A stretch of 64,000 bases of DNA from JAFGBI01 sp964454025 (GTDB taxonomy: Bacteria; Myxococcota_A; Polyangia; Polyangiales; Polyangiaceae): NCBI GenBank assembly GCA_964454025.1, contig CAYVRP010000002.1, positions 77,538-141,537 on the forward strand. Direction: 5' to 3'. Within the stretch, counting starts at the first letter, position 1. The number at the start of each line of letters is the position of its first letter. Positions 48,601-55,901 of the stretch are shown one piece after another. The notes beneath the pieces were generated by a model. That model was given only the letters and a program-made list of their open reading frames with translations, was not told the DNA's origin and ran no database searches. The translations under genes and the position numbers were made by a program.

Positions 48601-49339
48601 GCTCGGCGATCTCGACCAGGACGGGACGCTCGACGTCATCGCGACCGGCGCGACATTGGGCGACGCCAACCGACTGCTGAACGGGGGCGTGGGCGACGGC
48701 GCGGCGACCCACCTCATCGCCTTCTGGAGCGGCCGGAGCGGCCAGATGCTGCCCGGGAGCCCGGCGGCGGTCGAGGGGCTGACGTGGCTCGGCGGCGCGG
48801 CCGTGGTCGATCTCACGGGCGACGACTACCCGGAGATCGTCTTCGGGACCGAGGGGGGCCTCGTGCACGCCATCGACGCCTGCGGTCGCGAGGCGCCGGG
48901 CTGGCCCAAGCGCACCGGCCAGTGGGTGGCCGCCGCGCCCGCCATCGGCGATCTCGACGGTGACGGGCGGCTCGAGGTCGCGGTCGTGACCCGCGCCGGC
49001 TGGATCCACCTGTGGCGCACCGACGCCCCCGCCGACGCGGTGAGCCCCTGGCCCACGCAGCGGCACGATCCGAGCAACACCGGCTCGATGACGACCGAGC
49101 TCCCGGATCGCCCCGCGCGCGGCGACGCCCCGCCGCTGCCGGTGGACGCGGACGGCCATTGCCTCCCCGAGGCCGAGCGGGTGACGCCCACGCCCCCGGC
49201 TCCCGATCTGGTCCCCCGCGGCGGCTGCGACTGCGCGAGCGCCCCGGGCCGGGGCGCGCCAAGCCGGGGCGCCTGGGCACTGCTGCTCGCGGCGACCGCG
49301 ACGACGGGCGCCCGGCGACGGCGGACCAGGGCCCCCTGA
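45644..49339 (+). CDS. subtilase-like secreted protein with altered catalytic site, FG-GAP repeats and MYXO-CTERM-like tail
   Basis: A 1231-residue exported protein. An Arg-rich n-region and hydrophobic core (GAALAVLLAGLTTAAW) form the signal. The S8 subtilase-like domain (about 110-490) keeps Asp129 in VADTGID, but the His motif reads GSGTAQALAAL (Ser260 where His is expected) and the Ser motif reads SRTCPPEAVGLVAGIAGLV (Cys409 for Ser). Calcium-binding-like DxDxDG loops lie between. The C-terminal half has about six FG-GAP-type blades (GDLTGDGLPELVVA, GDVDGDGAPDVVVA, GDLDGDGRLEVAVV). The end has a Cys-containing segment, a hydrophobic helix and RRRR, the MYXO-CTERM plan. The start is TTG at 45644; a later start is possible. 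Confidence 0.8.
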   Translation: MSPLRARSPAGGSRQRRGVRRRRRASLRGAALAVLLAGLTTAAWPPPPGTPPESLEQPGSWPNDPAFGYVNNVDPAQRREGQWELYSFIPERSLPEPAAPTREVAAGASVDRAWIYTVGSPRAVIAVADTGIDWSEPDLVRRVRLNLGELRSATAPPVHADRSACAPLAPLNPDVDRFDCDGDGVLTSDDYREHPDLAPRDTDPPGDANGNGVLDPQDLLSQRFIANGQDDDSNGFRDDLVGWDFVDDDNDPFDAEEVGSGTAQALAALASTNDGQGRAGACPACRLLPLRVSTGGAVEPQRLGQAIAYAAAQDATAVAAAGETLGTSPYLAAAVDYAWAAGTLVGTSTGDGGSRRPADPSALARVLPVGAVTLGEPGADSTTATTFLAASPCSDFGGCRLLSAPSRTCPPEAVGLVAGIAGLVRSASLAAGDTAPRVTPGELLQLMTTTADDVDVAESRGLGSTLAWSQPGFDQRFGYGRVNASRAVAAVVAGQIPPDLDLRSPPPFAVIGADRVASVVDVVGTVSARRAQTYDYRVEWAPGVQPAAKDFRPLIERTGVAATTVSGAGTPLARLDARIIDPPHAPAPDSPRGENATTITLRVTATAHYGAPAGDVTAELRRPLIVERDGDAVRGFPREVPGAGAAAPQLGDLTGDGLPELVVATASGAVHAWGFAGGEADELAGFPFVTAADGEPRGPAYGSTSGISPELLRESVVTLPAIGDVDGDGAPDVVVASRRGQLYVVNVEGELRPGWPRRLPDAEQPCGDVCPGQPRYLPRDLLSSPALAELDRSPGLEILVVGFDGRVHALHGDGTAVGGWPVTLVDPGELLDFGPFAPPTVADFTGDGVPDLVIGAERAKREIAQFFLVDGRGSAASSALLDDWPVELTSWSLLRGAGAGARAVSAAGDFDDDGQPDLVLQGTAVPPFILPAAPGEQAGPDVLPENALPLRDPRTNARGIEYTGRFGADATVDATSPMLPLLSAPVLGDLDQDGTLDVIATGATLGDANRLLNGGVGDGAATHLIAFWSGRSGQMLPGSPAAVEGLTWLGGAAVVDLTGDDYPEIVFGTEGGLVHAIDACGREAPGWPKRTGQWVAAAPAIGDLDGDGRLEVAVVTRAGWIHLWRTDAPADAVSPWPTQRHDPSNTGSMTTELPDRPARGDAPPLPVDADGHCLPEAERVTPTPPAPDLVPRGGCDCASAPGRGAPSRGAWALLLAATATTGARRRRTRAP

Positions 49340-49357
49340 CCGGCGCTCACGGCGCGC

Positions 49358-52126
49358 CTAGCCCGACCCCCGCCGCTCCGGCGATCCGCGGGACGCCCAC
49401 GCCTTCTCGACCTCCATCAGCGCCAGCACCACCGCCGCCACGCCCAGCCCGAGCGCGAGGTCGCCCGCTCCGAGCGGGACCGTGGCGAAGAAGCCGCCCA
49501 GCGCCGGCACGTACACGACGGCGAGCTGGAGCCCGATCACGGTCAGCATCATGGCGAACAGCACCGGGTTGTGGCGGAGCGGAGAGCGCCAGAACGGCTC
49601 GTGGAAGGAGCGGGACGCGAGCGCCCGCGACAGCTGCATCAGGGCCATGGCCGTGAACATCAGCGTGCCCCAGAGCAGCAGCGTCTGGTGTCGCTGCTCC
49701 CCCTCGAGCGCGCCGAGGCCCCGCGCCCACCACTGCCACCCCCCGACCGCGATCATGATGAGCCCGATCAACGGCCCCAGCAGCCCCACGTGGAGGCTCA
49801 CGCCGCGTCCGAACACGCCCTCGTCGGGTCGGTAGGGCGGGCGCCGCATGGTGTCCCGCTCGGCGGCCTCCACCCCCATGCCCAGCCCGAGCAGCCCGTC
49901 GGTCAGCAGGTTCGAGAAGAGGATCTGGATCGGCTTGAGCATCGCCACCATGCCGAGCAGGGGCGGCACCGCGACCACCAGCACCTTGGCGAGGTTACCG
50001 GTGATCGAGAACATGATGAAGCGACGGAGGTTGTCGAACACCACCCGCCCCTCCTGCACCGCCGCCACGATGGTGGCGAAGTTGTCGTCGACCAGCACCA
50101 TGTCGGCCGCCTCCTTGGCGACGTCCGTACCGGTGATGCCCATGGCGACGCCGATGTCCGCCTTCCTCAAGGCCGGCGCGTCGTTGACCCCGTCGCCGGT
50201 CATCGCCACGATCTCCCCCCGGCGCTGCAGGGCGGTGACCAGCACCAGCTTGTGCTCGGGGGAGACGCGGGCGAAGACGTTGGTTTCCCGGAGGGCCTCG
50301 TCGAGCTCGGACGGGCTCATCCGATCCAGCTCGACCCCGGTCACCACCCGCCCCTCGCGGTCGGTGAGGCCCAGATCCGCCGCGATGGCGCGGGCGGTGT
50401 CCGGGTGATCCCCCGTGATCATGATGGTGCGGATCCCCGCCGATCGGCAGCGGGCGACGGCGTCGCGCGCCTCGGCGCGGGGCGGGTCCATCATGCCCAT
50501 GAGCCCGACGAACACGAGCTCTCGCTCGACCGGGTTCGGATCCAGCGACCGGGGCGTCGCGTCGAGGCCGCGCACGCCGACCCCGAGCACCCGGATCCCC
50601 TGCCGGGCCAGCGCGGCGCCCGCGCGCTCGATGCGCTCGCGGAGCTCGCTCGTGAGCGGAACCACGGCTCCCTCGAAGACGGCGCGCGAGCAGCGGTCGA
50701 GCAGCGGGTCGGCGGCCCCCTTGGTGACGGCGATCGGCCCCGCGTCGGCCAGGCGTCGGAAGGGCGAGGTTGGATCGACCACCTGGTGCACGGTGGTCAT
50801 CAGCTTCCGCTCGGAGTCGAAGCCGTACTCGTGGACGCGGGGGTGCGCCCCCTCGAGCGCGGACTTGACGAGGCCGTGGCGCCGCGCGGCCACCACCAAG
50901 GCGACCTCGGTCGGATCCCCGACGCCCGAGCGCTCGTCCGCGGCCAGCGTCGCGTCGCTGCACAGCGCGGCGCCCGTCACCAGCATCGAGCGCGCCGTCG
51001 CCTCCTGGTGGAGCGACCGCTCCCAGGGCTCGGGACCGAGCTCGGACTGGTCGTCGAGCGTGAAGAGCGCCGTGACCGTCATCCGGTTCTGCGTCAGCGT
51101 GCCCGTCTTGTCCGAGCAGATGACGGTGACCGAGCCCAGGGTTTCGACCGCGGGCAGCCGGCGGATGAGCGCGTTCTTCCGCAGCATCCGCTGGGCACCG
51201 AGCGCCAGGGTGAAGGTGAGCACCGCGGGCAGCCCCTCGGGGACGATGGCGACGGCGATGGAGATGCCGAGGATCAGCACGTCCCCCACGTCCTTGCCCT
51301 CGGCGAAGCCGGTGAGCCCGACCAGGATGGAGATCCCCACCGCGATCAGCGCCAGGGTCTTGCCCAGCGCGTCGAGCTTGCGCGTGAGCGGCGTCGGCTC
51401 GTGCTGGACGCCCTGCAGCAGGCGAGCGATCTTGCCGAGCTCGGTCTGCATCCCGGTGGCGACGACCACGGCCGTGCCCCGCCCGGCGCTGACGAAGGTG
51501 CCCAGGTAGCCCATGTTGCGCCGGTCGCCGAGCGGCAGCTCGGGCGCCGGGAGCGCGGCCGCGGTCTTCTCGATGGCCTCGGACTCGCCGGTGAGCGCGG
51601 CCTCCTGCACGCGGAGGTTCACGCTCTCGAGGATCCGGCAGTCCGCCGGCACCACGGCCCCGGTCTCGAGCAGGATCACGTCCCCCGGGACCAGCTCCCG
51701 GCTGGAGAGCTCGACCAGCGCCCCGCCGCGCCGCACGCGCACGGTGGGCGCCGCCATCTGCTTGAGGGCGGCGATGGCCCGCTGGGCGCGGTGCTCCTGG
51801 AACACGCCGAGGGCGACGAACAGCACCACGATGGCGAAGATCGCGATGCTGTCGGCGGGGACGCCCGAGCCCTCCCCCTTGAAGAAGAAGGCGAGCACCC
51901 CGGCGACCACGAGCACCACGATCATCGACGACGAGATCTGCTCCCAGACGATCTGCCACAGCGTGCGCCCGCCGCGCTCGACGAGCTCGTTGGGTCCGAC
52001 GCTGGCCAGCCGCTCGCGCGCCACGGCTCCGTCCAGACCCTGGTCGAGCGTGGCGCCGAGACGCTGGAGGACCTCCTCTCCGTCGAGCTGGTGCGGGGCC
52101 GCTGGCAGGGCTGCATTCTGGGTCAT
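49358..52126 (-). CDS. P-type (Ca2+-type, P2A) cation-transporting ATPase
   Basis: A 922-residue membrane pump. It shows the N-terminal cation ATPase domain (GPNELVERGG), the actuator motif LTGES, membrane segment 4 with PEGLP (the Ca2+-site form), the phosphorylation site DKTGTLT, the nucleotide-binding domain, TGDGVNDAPAL in the hinge, and C-terminal membrane segments (about ten in all). By family it exports Ca2+ or a related cation from the cytoplasm. The ATG at 52126 gives MTQNAAL. It is convergent with the subtilase-like gene and divergent from a TerB-like gene. Confidence 0.93.
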   Translation of the reverse strand: MTQNAALPAAPHQLDGEEVLQRLGATLDQGLDGAVARERLASVGPNELVERGGRTLWQIVWEQISSSMIVVLVVAGVLAFFFKGEGSGVPADSIAIFAIVVLFVALGVFQEHRAQRAIAALKQMAAPTVRVRRGGALVELSSRELVPGDVILLETGAVVPADCRILESVNLRVQEAALTGESEAIEKTAAALPAPELPLGDRRNMGYLGTFVSAGRGTAVVVATGMQTELGKIARLLQGVQHEPTPLTRKLDALGKTLALIAVGISILVGLTGFAEGKDVGDVLILGISIAVAIVPEGLPAVLTFTLALGAQRMLRKNALIRRLPAVETLGSVTVICSDKTGTLTQNRMTVTALFTLDDQSELGPEPWERSLHQEATARSMLVTGAALCSDATLAADERSGVGDPTEVALVVAARRHGLVKSALEGAHPRVHEYGFDSERKLMTTVHQVVDPTSPFRRLADAGPIAVTKGAADPLLDRCSRAVFEGAVVPLTSELRERIERAGAALARQGIRVLGVGVRGLDATPRSLDPNPVERELVFVGLMGMMDPPRAEARDAVARCRSAGIRTIMITGDHPDTARAIAADLGLTDREGRVVTGVELDRMSPSELDEALRETNVFARVSPEHKLVLVTALQRRGEIVAMTGDGVNDAPALRKADIGVAMGITGTDVAKEAADMVLVDDNFATIVAAVQEGRVVFDNLRRFIMFSITGNLAKVLVVAVPPLLGMVAMLKPIQILFSNLLTDGLLGLGMGVEAAERDTMRRPPYRPDEGVFGRGVSLHVGLLGPLIGLIMIAVGGWQWWARGLGALEGEQRHQTLLLWGTLMFTAMALMQLSRALASRSFHEPFWRSPLRHNPVLFAMMLTVIGLQLAVVYVPALGGFFATVPLGAGDLALGLGVAAVVLALMEVEKAWASRGSPERRGSG

Positions 52127-52240
52127 GGTGGGGATCCGCCGCCGAGGCTACCCGCCGCCGGGTGAGGCGTCCACGCGGCGACCGGCGGCGCCGGGCCGCG
52201 GCCTTCGCCGCGGCGCGGGAGCCGTGATAGAGTGCCCGCC

Positions 52241-52822
52241 ATGCCAGCGAGGATCGGAACCGTCGAGTCGTTCGGGCGCGCGGCGAAGCTGCTGGAGGAT
52301 GCGTTCTTTCTCGCGCAGGACGCCGTCCTCGTCGAGCGGCTGCGGGCGCTGCGCAAGATGCAGGAGAGCAAGGAGGCGCTCGCGGCGGCGTCCGGGATCA
52401 GCAACGAGGCGATCCTGTCGCGCCTGGTCGAGCTCGGCGTCCGGCCGGAGACGTTGGCGGCGCTCGCCGCCGTGCCGCTCATCGAGGTGGCCTGGGCGGA
52501 CGGCGAGGTCGACCTCGCGGAGCGCGAGGTGGTGCTGACGCACGCCAACGGCAAGGGGATCCGCCCGGGCAGCATCGAGCACGAGCTGCTCGAGCGCTGG
52601 CTGACGCACCGGCCCGACCCCGTCCTCTTCGAGGCCTGGCAGGCGTACCTCGCCAAGCTGTGCGAGCGCCTCGACGAGGGCGAGCGCGCGCTGCTCAAGG
52701 AGGAGCTCCTCCACGCGACCCAGGCGACCGCCGAGGCCTCGGGCGGCTTCCTGGGCATCGGCAGCGTCTCCAGCAGCGAGCAGGAGGTGCTCGACCGCCT
52801 CGCCGCGAGCTTCTGCTGCTGA
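52241..52822 (+). CDS. TerB-like helical protein of unknown function
   Basis: A 193-residue soluble helical protein. The segment VAWADGEVDLAEREVV, with an acidic Asp/Glu pair, is the signature of the TerB-like metal-binding helical fold. An N-terminal helical part (ALRKMQESKEALAAASGIS) precedes it. The C-terminus ends in FCC. TerB relatives are linked to tellurite resistance and to stress-associated membrane complexes; no other ter genes are here. I take the ATG at 52241; an in-frame GTG lies nine bases upstream and no strong ribosome-binding site distinguishes them. Confidence 0.65.
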   Translation: MPARIGTVESFGRAAKLLEDAFFLAQDAVLVERLRALRKMQESKEALAAASGISNEAILSRLVELGVRPETLAALAAVPLIEVAWADGEVDLAEREVVLTHANGKGIRPGSIEHELLERWLTHRPDPVLFEAWQAYLAKLCERLDEGERALLKEELLHATQATAEASGGFLGIGSVSSSEQEVLDRLAASFCC

Positions 52823-52898
52823 TCGCCCCCCGCTCGGCGCGGTCCCCGACCGGGGCGCCGCGGGGGGCCGGGTCGCCCCCCGGGGACGGCCGCCCCGC

Positions 52899-53165
52899 TC
52901 AGCGAGCGAGCGCGCGCAGGTACGCGATGATGTCGAGCGACTCGGGCAGCCACTCCTCGGTACCGTCCGCCGCGATGCGCCGGAGGACGGGGACGGTGGC
53001 CCGTCCCCGCGCGCGCAGGAGCTCCTCGCGCGCCGCCGGGTCGTGTGCGACGTCACGCCCCGGGACCTCGAGCCCCAGGCTCGAGAGCACCGCCCGGACC
53101 CGCAGGCAGTAGGGGCAGCCCTGCGTCTCGTAGAGCTCCAGTCGATCGCCGGGGGCTCGGTCCAT
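52899..53165 (-). CDS. glutaredoxin
   Basis: An 88-residue thioredoxin-fold protein. The dithiol active site CPYC (Cys17, Cys20) follows a beta strand (LELYETQG), and TVPVL supplies the cis-Pro loop. A truncated helix ends the fold. It reduces disulfides or glutathione mixed disulfides. It is read in the same direction as the downstream alcohol dehydrogenase and thiol peroxidase genes, forming a small redox group. Confidence 0.9.
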   Translation of the reverse strand: MDRAPGDRLELYETQGCPYCLRVRAVLSSLGLEVPGRDVAHDPAAREELLRARGRATVPVLRRIAADGTEEWLPESLDIIAYLRALAR

Positions 53166-53226
53166 GGACGGGTTGTGACACGCGCGGCCGGAGGGCGCGA
53201 CCGATACCGGCGACGCCCGGAGTCCG

Positions 53227-54411
53227 TCAGAGCGCCGAGCGTAGCACCTGTACGATGTCGCGCTCCGTCATGGGCGGACGCCCCGGCAGGCGGCCGAACG
53301 GATCGTGGACGACGCGCAGCGCGTCCTGGGCGTAGCGCTGGAGCTGGCCGTCGCCTATCCCGAGCTCGGCGAGGCGCGTCGGGCAGCCGATGGAGCGCAG
53401 GAAGGACTCGAAGCGCGAGAGGCCCTCGCCCGCGGCGACGTCGTCGGCGGTCGCGGCGGCGACGCCGAAGACACGGCGCGCGAACTGCGCGAAGCGCGCG
53501 GCCCGGGTCCTCGCCGCGAAGCGCATCCAGGCCGGGTTCACGACGGCGAGCCCGGCGCCGTGGGCGACGTCGTGGTGGGCGGAGAGGGTGTGCTCGATCA
53601 TGTGCACCGGGAAGGCGGCGTTGGTGCCCACCTGCGCCCAGCCGTTGAGCGCCACGATCGAGGCCCACTGCACCTGGGTGCGCGCCTCGAGATCGCGCCC
53701 GTCGGCCACGGCCCGGGGACCCCACTCCAGCGCGGTCAGCACGATCCCCTCGGCCCAGCGATCCTGCAGCGGCGTGCCGTCCACGCCGTTGAAGTAGTGC
53801 TCGGTGACGTGGGTGATGAGGTCGCAGACGCCGTACGCGGTCTGGTCCGGTGGCACGCTGACCGTCAGCTCGGGATCGACGAGGGCGACGCGCGGGGAGA
53901 GGCACGCGGCGAGGACGAAGGACTTCACCGTCGTCCGCTCGTCCGTGATCACGGCGCCGGCGTTCATTTCGGAGCCGGTCGCCGCCAGGGTCGGCACGGT
54001 GACGATGGGCAGCGCGCGCGTCGGCGGCCGCGGCCGCGGCTGACCGTGCGTGATCATGTCCCACGGGTCGCCCTCGTAGAAGACCGCGGCGGCCATGACC
54101 TTGGCGGCGTCCATGGTGCTGCCGCCGCCCAGGGCGACGACCACGTCGCAAGCGTGGTCCCGCGCGACCTGGGCGCCGCGTACCACGGACGACAGCCGCG
54201 GGTTCGGCTCGACCCCGGCGTACTCGACGACCTCGACGCCGGCCCCCGTGAGGCTGGCGAGGGCGCGGTCGAAGGCGCCGCTCCGCTTGGCGCTGCCGCC
54301 CCCGGTGACGAGCAGCGCCCGCCGGCCGTGGTCGCGGACGACCTCGCCCAGGCGCGCGAGCTGCCCCGCGCCGAAGACGAGGCGGGTCGGGTTCCGAAAG
54401 TCGAACTTCAT
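53227..54411 (-). CDS. iron-containing alcohol dehydrogenase (butanol dehydrogenase type)
   Basis: A 394-residue type III alcohol dehydrogenase. It starts MKFDFRNPTRLVFGAGQL. The NAD(P)-binding GGGSTMDAAKV and the metal-binding segment (the HMIEHTLSAHHDVAHGAGLA stretch, with His residues and Asp) are the family signatures; TLAATGSEMN is also typical. It reduces aldehydes to alcohols, as in YqhD/BdhA relatives. The start at 54411 is fixed by homology; an upstream open frame overlaps tpx. It lies 41 bases after tpx on the same strand. Confidence 0.92.
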   Translation of the reverse strand: MKFDFRNPTRLVFGAGQLARLGEVVRDHGRRALLVTGGGSAKRSGAFDRALASLTGAGVEVVEYAGVEPNPRLSSVVRGAQVARDHACDVVVALGGGSTMDAAKVMAAAVFYEGDPWDMITHGQPRPRPPTRALPIVTVPTLAATGSEMNAGAVITDERTTVKSFVLAACLSPRVALVDPELTVSVPPDQTAYGVCDLITHVTEHYFNGVDGTPLQDRWAEGIVLTALEWGPRAVADGRDLEARTQVQWASIVALNGWAQVGTNAAFPVHMIEHTLSAHHDVAHGAGLAVVNPAWMRFAARTRAARFAQFARRVFGVAAATADDVAAGEGLSRFESFLRSIGCPTRLAELGIGDGQLQRYAQDALRVVHDPFGRLPGRPPMTERDIVQVLRSAL

Positions 54412-54452
54412 CGTCGGTGCCTCCGGGCGGGGCCGGCGCCGCGGAGCGAAGC

Positions 54453-54950
54453 TCAGCCGAGCGCCGCCAGCGCCGCCGCGTAGTCCGGCTCGGTGGTGAT
54501 CTCCGGGACGAGCTCCACGTGGCGCACCACGTCCTGCTCGTCGAGGACCACGACGGCGCGCGCCGTGAGCCCCCGCAGGGGGCCGTCGACCAGCTCGACG
54601 CCGTAGTCGGCGGCGAAGCGGCTCCGGAAGCACGAGAGGGGCACCGCCGCGGCGATGCCTTCGGCTTCGCAGAAGCGCCGCTGCGCGAAGGGCAGGTCGG
54701 CGCTGACGAGGAGCGCCACCGTGTCGCCGCGCTGGCCGAGCCGCTCGTTGAACCTCCGTGCGGTCGCCTGGCAGACCCCCGTGTCGTAGCTCGGGTTGAT
54801 GGTGAGGACCTTCTTCTTGCCGGCGAAGGACGCGAGCGTCTTCTCCCCGAGGTCCGCCGCGACGAGGGTGAAGTCGGGGGCCTTGGCGCCCACCGCGGGC
54901 AGGTTTCCGCTGGTCGAGACGGGGGTTCCCTTGAAGCGAGTGGTGGCCAT
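54453..54950 (-). CDS. tpx: thiol peroxidase Tpx
   Basis: A 165-residue atypical 2-Cys peroxiredoxin. The peroxidatic Cys60 is in NPSYDTGVC and the resolving Cys94 in RRFCEAEG, matching the known Tpx spacing; an extra Cys107 is present. TRFKGTPV and LRGLTARAVVVLD are family-typical. It reduces H2O2 and lipid peroxides using thioredoxin. It is upstream of the alcohol dehydrogenase gene on the minus strand. Confidence 0.93.
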   Translation of the reverse strand: MATTRFKGTPVSTSGNLPAVGAKAPDFTLVAADLGEKTLASFAGKKKVLTINPSYDTGVCQATARRFNERLGQRGDTVALLVSADLPFAQRRFCEAEGIAAAVPLSCFRSRFAADYGVELVDGPLRGLTARAVVVLDEQDVVRHVELVPEITTEPDYAAALAALG

Positions 54951-55897
54951 GGTCGCGTCTCCTCTGCCGCCGAGGACCGGGCGGCCACCCCATCATGGGG
55001 GATCCTCCCGGCGACCGTAAGTCCCCCCGCGTCACCGCTCGCCTGACGCGGGCCCGGCTCCGGCTTCGGGCCCGCCCCTCGGGGCGCGGAGAGCTCGCTC
55101 CCGAGACGCCGCGCGAGCGGCGGCGCCGGGGTCGAGAAGGACGCCTTGATCTCGCCCCAGAGCGCGGCGGTCATGCGCTGGGGCGAGCAAGGTGTCCGCC
55201 CCGGCGTCCTCGCAGTACTCGGGCGGCTCGAGCACGGGATGGACGTCGGCGGCGGCCACGCCGAGGCGCCGCGGGGAGTCACGAGACGCCGCCTCGAGGT
55301 GGGTCGGCTCCACGCACGCCGCTGCGAGCCCGACCCGGGGCTCGAGCCGGTCAAGGTAGACGTGCTCGAATACGACGTCGCCGATCTCGGGATCGTAGAC
55401 GGCTGCGAGTCGCCTCCCGCCGGCTTCGAGCCGGACTGGTGCGCCCTCGACCGCGAGGTCTTCACCGACCTCTGCGGGAACGGGAATTGGACGCTCGGGG
55501 CCGAGCGGTACAGGTCGAGCTGCGCCGAGTACGAATCCCGCTGCCTCCACGCGGCAGGCGAGGAGCCCGCCGAGCCCGGCTGCGGCTGCCCGCCGCGTCC
55601 CCGCCCGGCGTGGCGGCTGGCGCGTGGCTCGGCCGCCTCACGCTCGGAGATATTGGCCGCCGGCGACGCGGGGTCGCCCGGTGATTCGCGCCTGGTTCCC
55701 TCCGGGCTCACTGTTTTTCACCGGGGGGAGGCGGTCCGGCTCCCCCCCTCTCGCGCGGCGCGCCGAGCTAGCGTGGACGAGAGGTCGCGCCCCGGCTGCC
55801 CGAGGCAGACCTCGGGCTCGGGGGTCGCGCCCCGCCGCCGCGTGAGTGGAGCCAGCGACTCGCGAGTTTCTGCGGGCAAATTACACCTGAGGCCACC
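54951..55897. other. poorly coding stretch before the GH30 gene
   Basis: About 950 bases with no well-supported gene. The only segment with a coding-like pattern is within 55146-55620 on plus, listed separately. Near 55880 there is an AT-rich patch (GGGCAAATTACACC) just before the GH30 start. No mobile-element ends are seen. Confidence 0.4.
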
Positions 55898-55901
55898 ATG
55901 A
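55146..55901 (+). CDS. uncharacterised Cys-containing open frame, possible gene fragment
   Basis: A frame starting with TTG and reaching a TGA that overlaps the GH30 ATG. From about 55150 to 55620 its codons end mostly in G or C, and it has a Cys-spaced region (DGCESPP, DWCALD, DLCGNGNW, SSCAEYESRC, GCGCPP). Downstream the codons end often in A/T and look non-coding. There is no recognised domain, signal peptide or good ribosome-binding site. A minus-strand frame over 55032-55550 is also open. It may be a decayed secreted protein gene or chance. Confidence 0.25.
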   Translation: MISPQSAAVMRWGEQGVRPGVLAVLGRLEHGMDVGGGHAEAPRGVTRRRLEVGRLHARRCEPDPGLEPVKVDVLEYDVADLGIVDGCESPPAGFEPDWCALDREVFTDLCGNGNWTLGAERYRSSCAEYESRCLHAAGEEPAEPGCGCPPRPRPAWRLARGSAASRSEILAAGDAGSPGDSRLVPSGLTVFHRGEAVRLPPSRAARRASVDERSRPGCPRQTSGSGVAPRRRVSGASDSRVSAGKLHLRPP

